This document shows, in pieces, positions 7,198 through 13,489 of a DNA stretch of 13,489 nucleotides. How positions within the stretch are numbered: position 1 is the first letter of the stretch; every line of letters starts with the position of its first letter. Both the position numbers and the translations under genes were made by a program. Source of the stretch: Bacillota bacterium (GTDB lineage Bacteria > Bacillota_E > Sulfobacillia > Sulfobacillales > Sulfobacillaceae); NCBI GenBank assembly GCA_021802375.1, contig JAKAAL010000030.1, positions 1-13,489 of the forward strand, given 5' to 3'. The notes below the pieces were generated by a model. It made no database searches, was not told where the DNA came from, and saw only the letters and a list, made by a program, of their open reading frames with translations.

Positions 7198-8271
7198 CTA
7201 AAGACCAGGAAGTCCCGAGACGATATGGCTGATGGAACTCTCTAGGCTTCTAGGATACCCGGACGAGCCGGACGATAGACTAGGGGCAGTTGACGGAGGA
7301 ATTGACGCGGAAGCGCTAGGAACCGTAGACGGCGTGGCACTGGTGGACGTAGATTTGGTTGGCTTGCCTTGACCGTGACGCGATTTGTGAGTGGAGTGCC
7401 TTGGCCCCGGCTTAGACCTAGTGGTAATGATAGGCGCTATAATAGGAATGCTGATGCCAATATTGGTGCTTGGGATCGACGGCAAAATCACGGGGCTCGA
7501 AGTGACCCCACTCACCGCCCTGGGCGTGTGTCCGGACGGTGTGATAGCAGGAGTAACCGGGCCATTGGACACGAGCTCGGCCAATGGAACGGTTTCCGCT
7601 AAGGCCCGGGTCCACCCTCGCCCCTGATGACGGTCATGCTGCCATAAGAGATAGCGGCCCACCGAGATCGGCGAGTGCTTCATCGAGGCGACCAAGGGGC
7701 TATTTTGAGTGGTCACCCCGACGACTTCCAAGCGCCAGTGCCGCGCTCTGACTAGGGTTGTCTCTTGGTGAGCCAACTGTGCAAACCAGGGCGGGACGGT
7801 TGCCGAAAACGCCCCACCGAGGACGAGCGTCGAGTTGTGGCGGTTGACATATCCATCCCGCGCTGCCCACTTGGTGATCCCCTGCACCGCTACGCCTACA
7901 GGTAGGTTCCCGGGCCGGTATTGCGTCAAAATGTGACGACCAGCATTGTCTAGACCCACCGCTGCAATGACTTGTTGGTGGGATCCCACCATGAGATTAA
8001 TGCTGGGATTAATATCCACACTGACCACCGCCACCGCAATGGGGGCAGCCGGCGCCAGCACATCTGCCAATCCCACGAGTACCAAAGCTACGGCGGATGC
8101 CACCGCGGCACCGCCTTGCCACAAGCGGCGAATTACTGGATTGGCAACCCATACCTCTTGTCCTACCGCCAGTCCCGAGGCACCCACCTTGATGGTTTTA
8201 AAGGCTCCGCCGGGCAATAACACGGTCGCTCGCCGACCGCGAACTTCTAAAACCAGCGCCCGATCTCTCAT
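7198..8271 (-). CDS. rsgI: RsgI-like transmembrane anti-sigma-I factor with a Ser/Thr/Pro-rich extracellular tail
   Basis: RsgI proteins hold sigma-I at the membrane until a signal triggers cleavage. In this 357-residue protein the cytoplasmic RsgI_N-type domain spans about residues 1-50 (ALVLEVRGRRATVLLPGGAF). It is followed by one membrane helix at about 53-80 and directly outside it VVSVDINPSINLMV (82-95). The Asn88-Pro89 bond in this motif matches the conserved Asn-Pro site at which clostridial RsgI proteins are reported to autoproteolyse. A folded juxtamembrane region reaches to about residue 235. The tail (about 240-357) is rich in Ser, Thr and Pro with a basic patch (KPGPRHSTHKSRHGQGKPTK). 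No carbohydrate-binding or peptidase domain was recognised, so the stimulus is unknown. ATG 8271 overlaps the sigI stop as ATGA, showing translational coupling with its partner. Confidence 0.85.
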   Translation of the reverse strand: MRDRALVLEVRGRRATVLLPGGAFKTIKVGASGLAVGQEVWVANPVIRRLWQGGAAVASAVALVLVGLADVLAPAAPIAVAVVSVDINPSINLMVGSHQQVIAAVGLDNAGRHILTQYRPGNLPVGVAVQGITKWAARDGYVNRHNSTLVLGGAFSATVPPWFAQLAHQETTLVRARHWRLEVVGVTTQNSPLVASMKHSPISVGRYLLWQHDRHQGRGWTRALAETVPLAELVSNGPVTPAITPSGHTPRAVSGVTSSPVILPSIPSTNIGISIPIIAPIITTRSKPGPRHSTHKSRHGQGKPTKSTSTSATPSTVPSASASIPPSTAPSLSSGSSGYPRSLESSISHIVSGLPGL

Positions 8272-9020
8272 GTCTTTACACCTCTCGACGATTCCAATAG
8301 ATAGGCCTCTAGGTAGGGAAATTCATTTATCAATATCAATGCCACTGCGATAATGTACTTGCGATGCCGTTCCAACGTCTTGCGACTATAGTCACCTTGC
8401 TGCATTAATTTTTGCACCGGTAGTTCGTGTTTTTTAAGCAAATGGTCCCGGAACTCGGGGTGACGCGCCACCTTACGGGCAATCGCGATAGCACGTTGCC
8501 GTGCGTCATCATGTCGGGGGGCCACCCGCACCAGCTCGGAAAAACTCAAGCCAAAAACCTCCAACAGGGCTCCGTATTCTGCGACTTCCATTCTCCTATT
8601 CTCTTCATCCTGGGCCAGACCCCACATCGATTCCGCCAAATGGTCCAGCACTGCCGTCGGTGTCCCACCCTCTTCCGCGGGTGTTTCCAACTCACTCAAC
8701 AAGACCTCATGCTGCCGCGCGCGTCTGCGTCGGTAATAGTCGACCAAGCGCCGCTTAATCACAGTTTGGGCGAAACTCAAAAATGCTCCTTTACTTGGGT
8801 CGTAGGCGGTGATGGCTTCGTTAAAGGCCAAGAGCGCCACGCTAATCTCTTCGTCAATACCCGGTCGCAAGTAACGCCCTGAACTTTGACTAGCGATTTT
8901 GAGCACGAACGGCATGTAGTCCGCAATCAATTGATTACGGGCCTCGACGTCGCCCGCCTGGGCGTGAGCCAACAACAATGGCGGCTCTACCGGACGGCGC
9001 TTACGAAAGCCTAAGCCCAA
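8268..9020 (-). CDS. sigI: RNA polymerase sigma factor SigI
   Basis: This alternative sigma-70 family factor is linked in Bacillota to heat or envelope stress and, in cellulolytic clostridia, to polysaccharide sensing. The roughly 250-residue protein has region 2 motifs YMPFVLKIASQSSGRYLRP, EEISVALLAFNEAITAYDPSKG and FLSFAQTVIKRRLVDYYRR. It also has the SigI-specific C-terminal domain with KLMQQGDYSRKTLERHRKYI, ending in LILINEFPYLEAYL. Lack of a normal region 4 and presence of this C-terminal block separate it from ECF factors. The start is uncertain: TTG 9020 has GAGGTG five bases upstream, while GTG 9029 would use a weaker AAGG. I prefer TTG. The partner rsgI overlaps its stop codon. Confidence 0.9.
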   Translation of the reverse strand: MGLGFRKRRPVEPPLLLAHAQAGDVEARNQLIADYMPFVLKIASQSSGRYLRPGIDEEISVALLAFNEAITAYDPSKGAFLSFAQTVIKRRLVDYYRRRRARQHEVLLSELETPAEEGGTPTAVLDHLAESMWGLAQDEENRRMEVAEYGALLEVFGLSFSELVRVAPRHDDARQRAIAIARKVARHPEFRDHLLKKHELPVQKLMQQGDYSRKTLERHRKYIIAVALILINEFPYLEAYLLESSRGVKT

Positions 9021-9045
9021 ACGTTTCACCTCGCCTTCATATCTA

Positions 9046-9075
9046 TTCGTGAGGCCGGGTCTCCCCCGTGGGGGT
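9046..9075 (-). promoter_or_regulatory. Candidate sigma-I-type autoregulatory promoter upstream of sigI
   Basis: In the 50-bp gap between ruvB and sigI, the minus strand carries ACCCCC (9075-9070) and, 20 bases later, CGAA (9049-9046). ACCCCC-like -35 and CGAA -10 elements are what I recall for sigma-I promoters in Bacillus subtilis and relatives. The CGAA lies about 26 bases before the TTG start, a plausible leader. The 20-base spacing may be longer than usual, and the C run is also one arm of a CCCCC-AC-GGGGG palindrome, so this is a hypothesis. Confidence 0.45.
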
Positions 9076-9079
9076 GTGG

Positions 9080-10120
9080 TTACGAATTTTCGTCAGATTT
9101 TTTATCAAGCCAGAGGGCTTGTTCCACCGGCACCGGGAGACCCAGCGCCAGATACCCCCGACTCGCTAAAATGCGTCCTCTTGGGGTCCGTTGAATGTAC
9201 CCTTGTTGGAGTAAAAATGGCTCATACACATCTTCTACGGTGCCGGGCTCCTCGCCCGCGCCCGCCGCCAAGGTCTCGAGACCGACCGGGCCGCCACCGT
9301 AGCGTTCTGCCATGGCTTGCAAGATGCGTCGATCCACAGCATCCAACCCTTGGGGATCCACCTCCAATAGGGCCAGTCCCTCGGCGGCGACCGGCAACGA
9401 CACCACACCGTCCCCACGGACTTCAGCAAAATCCCTTAAGCGCCGTAACAAACGGTTGGCAATCCGGGGGGTACCGCGACTACGTTTCGCCACTTCGTAG
9501 GCAGCGTCCGGCCTTACGTCCAGGCCCAAGACAGACGCGGTGCGTTGCACGATGCGCGTTAAGTCTTCTGGGCTATAAAAATCTAAGTGCGTAATGACCC
9601 CAAATCGGTCCCGCAAGGGCGCCGTCAACATCCCGGCACGGGTCGTAGCCCCGACTAGCGTGAAATGGGGCAAATCTAGTCGCACCGACCGCGCCCCGGG
9701 ACCCTTGCCTAAGACCAGGTCGAGCGCAAAATCCTCCATGGCGGGATAGAGCACCTCTTCAACGGGTCGGGACAAGCGGTGAATCTCATCAATGAATAAG
9801 ACCTCGCGGTCTTCCAGATTGGTCAAGATCGAGGCCAAGTCTCCCGGGCGGTCGATGGCTGGTCCGGATGTAAATCGAATACCTACCCCGAGTTCGTTGG
9901 CGATGATATGAGCCAAAGTGGTCTTGCCTAGACCGGGCGGGCCATAGAGTAACACATGGTCGAGGGCGTCGTGACGCGCGAGGGCGGCTTGAATAAAAAT
10001 GTGGAGTCGTTCTTTCACTTGAGCCTGCCCGATGTAATCCGGTAGGGATTGCGGGCGTAGATGCCCGTCCCACTCTCCCTCAAGATTCGCCTCCGGGCTC
10101 ACAATTCGTTCATCCTCCAT
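9080..10120 (-). CDS. ruvB: Holliday junction branch migration helicase RuvB
   Basis: RuvB is the AAA+ motor that, with RuvA, drives branch migration of Holliday junctions. The 346-residue protein has normal length. Visible features are the RuvB N-terminal signature [12 protein letters not shown] (residues 21-32), Walker A GPPGLGKT (60-67), Walker B DEIH (111-114), sensor 1 GATT (157-160) and the LRDRFG arginine-finger region (169-174). The C-terminal winged-helix domain includes [11 protein letters not shown] and [17 protein letters not shown]. Start ATG 10120 has AGGAGG eight bases upstream and lies within the end of ruvA (11-bp overlap). The gene is last in the yebC-ruvCAB group before sigI. 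No intrinsic terminator with a T run follows, so read-through into sigI is possible. Confidence 0.97.
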   Translation of the reverse strand: MEDERIVSPEANLEGEWDGHLRPQSLPDYIGQAQVKERLHIFIQAALARHDALDHVLLYGPPGLGKTTLAHIIANELGVGIRFTSGPAIDRPGDLASILTNLEDREVLFIDEIHRLSRPVEEVLYPAMEDFALDLVLGKGPGARSVRLDLPHFTLVGATTRAGMLTAPLRDRFGVITHLDFYSPEDLTRIVQRTASVLGLDVRPDAAYEVAKRSRGTPRIANRLLRRLRDFAEVRGDGVVSLPVAAEGLALLEVDPQGLDAVDRRILQAMAERYGGGPVGLETLAAGAGEEPGTVEDVYEPFLLQQGYIQRTPRGRILASRGYLALGLPVPVEQALWLDKKSDENS

Positions 10121-10727
10121 GGTGGAGCCCTCCTCGGGTACGGTCCAAAAGCCTTAACGCTTCTCTTAGTCGCCGACTCGGGTCCACCAAGTCACCAGGT
10201 AGCTGCTTTAAGGCCAGAGAGGATTCTTCCAACGTGTAGCCGAGGCTTAGCAGTCCGGCCAACACCTCGTCGAGAGGATCCGGCGTAGCGCTCTCTAAGA
10301 TCGGGGATGAGGAATCCGTTAGTTGCACTTGCCATTTGTTGGACAATTCGAGTTGGATCCGTTGAGCAAGTTTCGCCCCAATCCCGGGCGCCTCTTTTAA
10401 CTGTTTCCACTGCCCAGAGCCCACCGCCGCATGCAGCCCTTCTACTCCCAGATGTCCTAATAGGGCGAGGCCGGCCTTGATCCCCACCCCGTTCACTTGC
10501 AACATGTCCAAAAAGCATTGGCGTTCGCCGCGCGTCGCAAACCCGATGAGTCGCCAGACATCTTCTCGGACCACCAGATGGGTAAATACGTGGACCGTCT
10601 GATCTATCTCGCCCACCCGATCCAGACTACGATGAGACATTTCGATTCCGTACCCAACCCCTCCGACGTCGATGACGCAAGATTCTTCATCTTTCGACAG
10701 GAGACGCCCTCGCAGTTCAACGATCAT
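10110..10727 (-). CDS. ruvA: Holliday junction DNA-binding subunit RuvA
   Basis: RuvA binds four-way junctions as a tetramer and loads RuvB. From ATG 10727 the protein has 205 residues, the usual family length, and begins [11 protein letters not shown] as expected. An OB-fold N-terminal domain carries the acidic-pin region [11 protein letters not shown]. Two helix-hairpin-helix motifs follow ([16 protein letters not shown] and [16 protein letters not shown]). A Ser/Pro-rich linker then leads to the C-terminal RuvB-binding helices ([16 protein letters not shown]). AGGAG lies six bases before this ATG, which favours it over an in-frame start 24 bases upstream. It overlaps the end of ruvC by 11 bp and ruvB starts inside its last codons, so the three are translationally coupled. 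Confidence 0.96.
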   Translation of the reverse strand: MIVELRGRLLSKDEESCVIDVGGVGYGIEMSHRSLDRVGEIDQTVHVFTHLVVREDVWRLIGFATRGERQCFLDMLQVNGVGIKAGLALLGHLGVEGLHAAVGSGQWKQLKEAPGIGAKLAQRIQLELSNKWQVQLTDSSSPILESATPDPLDEVLAGLLSLGYTLEESSLALKQLPGDLVDPSRRLREALRLLDRTRGGLHHGG

Positions 10728-11211
10728 GAATGACTCCTCGGAATCTGACATACTCCAACCCCGTCAAGGCGACCGCCAAGGCGTCGGCCGCATCATCTGG
10801 AGTGGGTTTGGCTTGAAGTCCTAAGAGTCGTTGGACCATTCCTTGAATTTGCGACTTACTAGCGAGCCCGTAGCCGGTCACCGTCTGCTTCACTTCATTG
10901 GGAGTCATTTCGACGAGAGGGATGCCGGCTTGGGCAATCCCCAACAACACGACGCCTCGGGCCTGGCCCACGGCTAACGCGGTGGTGCTGTTTTGTCCGA
11001 AAAAAAGTTTCTCCACGGCCGCGTACTCGGGCTGATGGGTTTTTATAATCTCCGATAGAGCCTCGTAGATATGAGATAGTCGATGCTCTGGGGTCCACTG
11101 CGATTCGGTCCGGATGGCCCCGAAACCCAGGCTCTCGCTACGAGATCCCCGTCGCTCCACAATCCCCCACCCACAAATCGCCGTACCCGGATCGATGCCT
11201 AAGATGCGCAT
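10717..11211 (-). CDS. ruvC: Crossover junction endodeoxyribonuclease RuvC
   Basis: RuvC resolves Holliday junctions by paired nicks. From ATG 11211 the protein has 164 residues, matching the family. It begins MRILGIDPGTAICGWGIVE with catalytic Asp7. The second acidic residue is Glu67 in AAVEKLFFGQNS, and the last pair is Asp140 and Asp143 in PDDAADALAVAL. AGGAG lies seven bases upstream of the chosen ATG. The frame is open for 67 more codons upstream, but that part (residues such as MNCWKTTMISRKC) runs across the end of yebC in another frame and has no family similarity, so it is not part of the protein. It is followed by ruvA with an 11-bp overlap. Confidence 0.96.
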   Translation of the reverse strand: MRILGIDPGTAICGWGIVERRGSRSESLGFGAIRTESQWTPEHRLSHIYEALSEIIKTHQPEYAAVEKLFFGQNSTTALAVGQARGVVLLGIAQAGIPLVEMTPNEVKQTVTGYGLASKSQIQGMVQRLLGLQAKPTPDDAADALAVALTGLEYVRFRGVIHDR

Positions 11212-11332
11212 CCCACTTCTCCTAGGTAAACAGATTTTGTCATTGCCTTTGAAGGATATATACGACAGCGAGGTCCGATTCTCCTTCGCACTCCCGCATT
11301 TGTCTCGCGTAGAAGATGCGCGGGTGAGTCCT
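11212..11332 (-). other. 121-bp yebC-ruvC intergenic leader
   Basis: No gene is seen here. The minus strand contains CACCCGC and, downstream, GCGGGAGTG, which could pair with a two-base bulge around an inner CGCG...CGCG, suggesting a structured leader or a weak yebC end signal without a T run. TATATA lies at 11257-11262, but no -35 was found at a suitable distance. The last 20 bases hold the ruvC ribosome site (AGGAG). Confidence 0.35.
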
Positions 11333-12073
11333 CTAGTCGAATTCCATGTCGTCCGGAAACTCGCCGTTGAAGAACACTTTCTCGATATCATCGTGGTCTT
11401 CCAACAGTTCAATGAGGGTCATAAGTTGCGGCGCATCCGCCGCGCTCACTGCCGTCGCGGTCTTTGGAATGCGCACCAACTCCACTTCAGCCACCGCAAT
11501 CTGATGCGCTTCAAACGCTTCACGCACGGCGTCGGCCGACTCCGGATCGGTTAACACAATAATCTCATCGTCATCTTGCCGTAAGTCTTCGGCCCCCGCT
11601 TCAATGGCAATATCTAGTAGCGCCTCTTCCGAAAGATTCGTGGGCCCGAGGGTAAGACGTCCTTTGCCTTCAAACATCCAGGCCACGCATCCGGTTTCTC
11701 CTAGAGCGCCCCCGTGCCGCGAAAAGATGTGGCGCACCTCACCCGCCGTCCGATTACGGTTATCCGTGAGAATTTGCATATATACGGCCACCCCGCCCGG
11801 GCCGTAACCCTCATAGACAATTTCTTCGTAATGCACGCCTTCTTCTTGCCCCGTGGCGCGTCGAATGGCTCGTTCAATATTGGACTGCGGCAAGTTGTTC
11901 TCTTTAGCCTTTTGAATCGCGATGCGTAGTTTGAAGTTGTGGTCGGGATTGCCTCCCCCTCGCTTGGCTGCTGCCATGATATCCTTGGTCAGCTGGGAAA
12001 ATACAGTTCCACGTACCGCATCCACTTTGGCTTTCTTACGCTTAATGTTGGCCCACTTCGAATGTCCTGACAT
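11333..12073 (-). CDS. yebC: YebC/PmpR family protein (TACO1 type)
   Basis: YebC-family proteins were long described as transcriptional regulators and more recently as ribosome-associated factors that help translate difficult proline-containing stretches. The 246-residue protein is full length. It opens with the family signature MSGHSKWANIKRKKAKVDA and continues with FSQLTKDIMAAAKRGGGNPD, NLPQSNIERAIRRATG and YEGYGPGGVAVYMQILTDNRNRT. It ends with the acidic tail HDDIEKVFFNGEFPDDMEFD. Start ATG 12073 follows a GGAGG about 12 bases away, slightly far. The position directly before ruvC is the common bacterial order. The next gene starts after a 121-bp leader, so separate control of ruvCAB is possible. 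Confidence 0.96.
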   Translation of the reverse strand: MSGHSKWANIKRKKAKVDAVRGTVFSQLTKDIMAAAKRGGGNPDHNFKLRIAIQKAKENNLPQSNIERAIRRATGQEEGVHYEEIVYEGYGPGGVAVYMQILTDNRNRTAGEVRHIFSRHGGALGETGCVAWMFEGKGRLTLGPTNLSEEALLDIAIEAGAEDLRQDDDEIIVLTDPESADAVREAFEAHQIAVAEVELVRIPKTATAVSAADAPQLMTLIELLEDHDDIEKVFFNGEFPDDMEFD

Positions 12074-12111
12074 GGATTGTCATCGCCTCCCCTCGATCAA
12101 TCGCTTGGTTT

Positions 12112-13437
12112 CTATATGAATTTACCGGTAATCGGCATGCGTCGGTCTCGCCCAAAGGCTCTTGGCGTCACCTTCAATCCAATGGGAGATTGACGCCGCT
12201 TGTATTCATTCCGATGCACGAGTTTCAAGGTCAAATCGACCGCGTCTTCCGGCAGCCCCGACAAAATTAATTGCTCGCGGGTTAAATCCTCTTCCACGTA
12301 CCCTTCGAGGATCTTATCCAAGATGCTGTAGGGCGGAAGACTGTCCTCGTCCTTCTGATCGGGACGTAGTTCCGCCGACGGCGGTTTAACCAGAACATTG
12401 TGAGGAATTCGCTCCTCTTCCCGATTAACCCAGTACGATAAGCGGAACACATCCGTCTTCAATACGTCCTTTAAGACCGCAAACCCTCCAGCCATGTCCC
12501 CATATAGGGTGCTGTAACCGGTGGCCAGCTCGCTCTTATTGCCCGTGGTCAACACAAGCCACCCGAGCTTGTTAGACAGGGCCATCAGCAACGTGCCGCG
12601 GATTCGGGCCTGAAGGTTTTCTTCCGTCAAATCCATAGCGCGTCCCTCAAACGACGGGCGTAGCTTCTCAATGAATTGATCAAGGATGCTCGCGATAGGG
12701 ATTTCTTCGATAGTAATTCCTAAGTTTCGTGCCAATTCCATGGCATCTTGACGACTCATTTCCGACGTAATCGTCGATGGCATCAAGACCCCGTGTACCC
12801 GGTCTGCCCCGAGTGCGTCCACCGCAACCACAGCGGTCAGAGCGGAGTCGATCCCCCCGGACAGTCCGATCACCACATCGCCAAACCGATTTTTCCCGAT
12901 GTAATCGCGCACCCCAACCACCAAAGCCGTATAAAGTGCTTGTACTTCGGTCATTGGATCGGCTACCAACGACTCGTGTACCACGTGTTCCGTGCCGAGT
13001 TCACCTAAAACATCCAGGCATTCGAGCACTTCCTCGGGGCCTTGAAGTCGCCACCTAGGATCAATCCAGCGCCGATGCTGAGACGGAGTTCGCGTCAGGG
13101 TAGTCCATAACACCGTCTCTTCGAAGGCTTGAGCCCGAGCCAACAGCTTCCCATCTGGCCCCCACACCGTGCTTTGCCCATCAAAGACGAGCTCGTCTTG
13201 CGCGCCCACCAAATTCGTCCAGATCAGATAGGCGGCCGCATCGTCCGCCCGCGTCGCCATCATTTGTTCTCGGAGCAGACTTTTTCCTCGCGAAAACGGC
13301 GAGGCACTAATATTCACTAAAAGGTTTGCACCCTGTCGGGCTTGAGACAAATAGGGCCCATCCGGATACCAGAGGTCCTCACAGACTGAAACCCCAATAT
13401 TCCATTCGTGCCACCGGACAATCGCGCTGGATTGATC
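12112..13437 (-). CDS. nadE: Glutamine-dependent NAD+ synthetase, 5'-incomplete and interrupted by an inverted repeat
   Basis: The enzyme converts nicotinic acid adenine dinucleotide to NAD+ with ATP and ammonia, the ammonia being released from glutamine by an N-terminal nitrilase-type domain. About 439 codons are visible. The nitrilase part shows IGVSVCEDLWYPDG with the nucleophile Cys, then LLVNISASPFSRGK. The synthetase part has the ATP-binding loop IGLSGGIDSALTA (near 12838-12869), LTTGNKSELATGYSTLYGDM, and a C-terminus RRQSPIGLKVTPRAFGRDRR that is characteristic of NadE. The beginning, with the catalytic Glu and Lys, is missing. Reading upstream, the frame meets TAG at 13438-13440, inside a 66-base inverted copy of the gene's own middle, so the natural 5' end is not represented. 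A TTG at 13350 is in frame, but starting there would remove the nucleophile Cys, so it is not the true start. Confidence 0.93.
   Translation of the reverse strand, partial: DQSSAIVRWHEWNIGVSVCEDLWYPDGPYLSQARQGANLLVNISASPFSRGKSLLREQMMATRADDAAAYLIWTNLVGAQDELVFDGQSTVWGPDGKLLARAQAFEETVLWTTLTRTPSQHRRWIDPRWRLQGPEEVLECLDVLGELGTEHVVHESLVADPMTEVQALYTALVVGVRDYIGKNRFGDVVIGLSGGIDSALTAVVAVDALGADRVHGVLMPSTITSEMSRQDAMELARNLGITIEEIPIASILDQFIEKLRPSFEGRAMDLTEENLQARIRGTLLMALSNKLGWLVLTTGNKSELATGYSTLYGDMAGGFAVLKDVLKTDVFRLSYWVNREEERIPHNVLVKPPSAELRPDQKDEDSLPPYSILDKILEGYVEEDLTREQLILSGLPEDAVDLTLKLVHRNEYKRRQSPIGLKVTPRAFGRDRRMPITGKFI
13007..13072 (+). repeat. Inner arm of a 66-bp perfect inverted repeat, inside nadE
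   Basis: This part of nadE encodes, on the minus strand, the linker region RWIDPRWRLQGPEEVLECLDV. Every one of its 66 bases reappears in reverse complement at 13424-13489. The two arms are separated by 351 bases of nadE sequence. Confidence 0.95.
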
Positions 13438-13489
13438 CTAGGTGGCGACTTCAAGGCCCCGAGGAAGTGCTCGAATGCCTGGATGTTTT
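13424..13489 (-). repeat. Outer arm of the 66-bp inverted repeat, reaching the window end
   Basis: It is the exact reverse complement of 13007-13072, beginning GCGCTGGATTGATCC on the + strand. It replaces the expected 5' part of nadE and puts an in-frame TAG into it. The arm is still matching at the last base of the window, so its true length is unknown. This is typical of fold-back chimeras or misassembly at contig ends, but could be a real inverted duplication. Confidence 0.95.

Noticed and set aside
9063..9074. CCCCC-AC-GGGGG palindrome as an intrinsic terminator after ruvB
   Set aside because: The loop is too short for the full stem, and no T run follows on the transcribed sense; the C arm fits better as part of a possible sigma-I promoter.
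11257..11262. TATATA as the -10 element of a ruvC promoter
   Set aside because: No acceptable -35 hexamer lies 16-18 bases upstream and no extended TG is present.
11212..11412. N-terminal extension of RuvC by 67 residues
   Set aside because: The extension overlaps yebC in another frame, and the family N-terminus with Asp7 begins at ATG 11211 behind a good AGGAG.
13348..13350. TTG as the true start of nadE
   Set aside because: The frame continues upstream into conserved nitrilase sequence including the nucleophile Cys (VCEDLW), so the gene is truncated rather than short.

Overview
All genes in this window lie on the minus strand, so transcription runs from high to low coordinates. Gene content suggests a Bacillota bacterium: a sigI/rsgI pair, glutamine-dependent nadE, yebC-ruvCAB and yajC, strong AGGAGG-type ribosome sites and frequent GTG/TTG starts. 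A deep-branching lineage such as the Sulfobacillus/Symbiobacterium type is my guess from gene style; no search was run.

Right part (about 13489 to 9080), in transcription order: a 5'-incomplete nadE (NAD+ synthetase), yebC, then overlapping ruvC, ruvA and ruvB (Holliday-junction processing). The last 66 bases of the window are an exact reverse complement of an internal part of nadE and interrupt that gene. This looks like a fold-back chimera at a contig end, although a real rearrangement is possible.

Middle part (9079 to 6828): sigI, overlapped by an rsgI-like membrane anti-sigma gene with the Asn-Pro autoproteolysis-type motif, then yajC. In many Bacillota, ruvB is followed by queA, tgt and yajC; here the sigma/anti-sigma pair stands in that place. 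The 50-bp gap before sigI contains ACCCCC and CGAA, the elements described for sigma-I promoters, so the pair may be autoregulated.

Left part (6781 to 1): an extended -10 promoter precedes a tightly packed cluster: Glu/Leu/Phe/Val-type dehydrogenase (probably glutamate dehydrogenase), methylmalonyl-CoA mutase catalytic subunit, methylmalonyl-CoA epimerase, carboxyltransferase, an unannotated 57-residue protein (ATGA overlap), a biotin carrier protein and a PIG-L/LmbE deacetylase. Together these could connect glutamate and 2-oxoglutarate (through succinyl-CoA) with methylmalonyl-CoA and propionyl-CoA. The mutase B12-binding subunit, its GTPase chaperone and the biotin carboxylase are not in the window.

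The deacetylase reading frame breaks at a run of eight G. Removing one G joins it to about 85 further open codons that run off the left edge. No tRNA, rRNA, CRISPR array, insertion sequence or prophage gene was seen. The most notable observations are the poly-G frame break, the inverted repeat in nadE, the hidden 57-aa gene and the possible sigma-I promoter.
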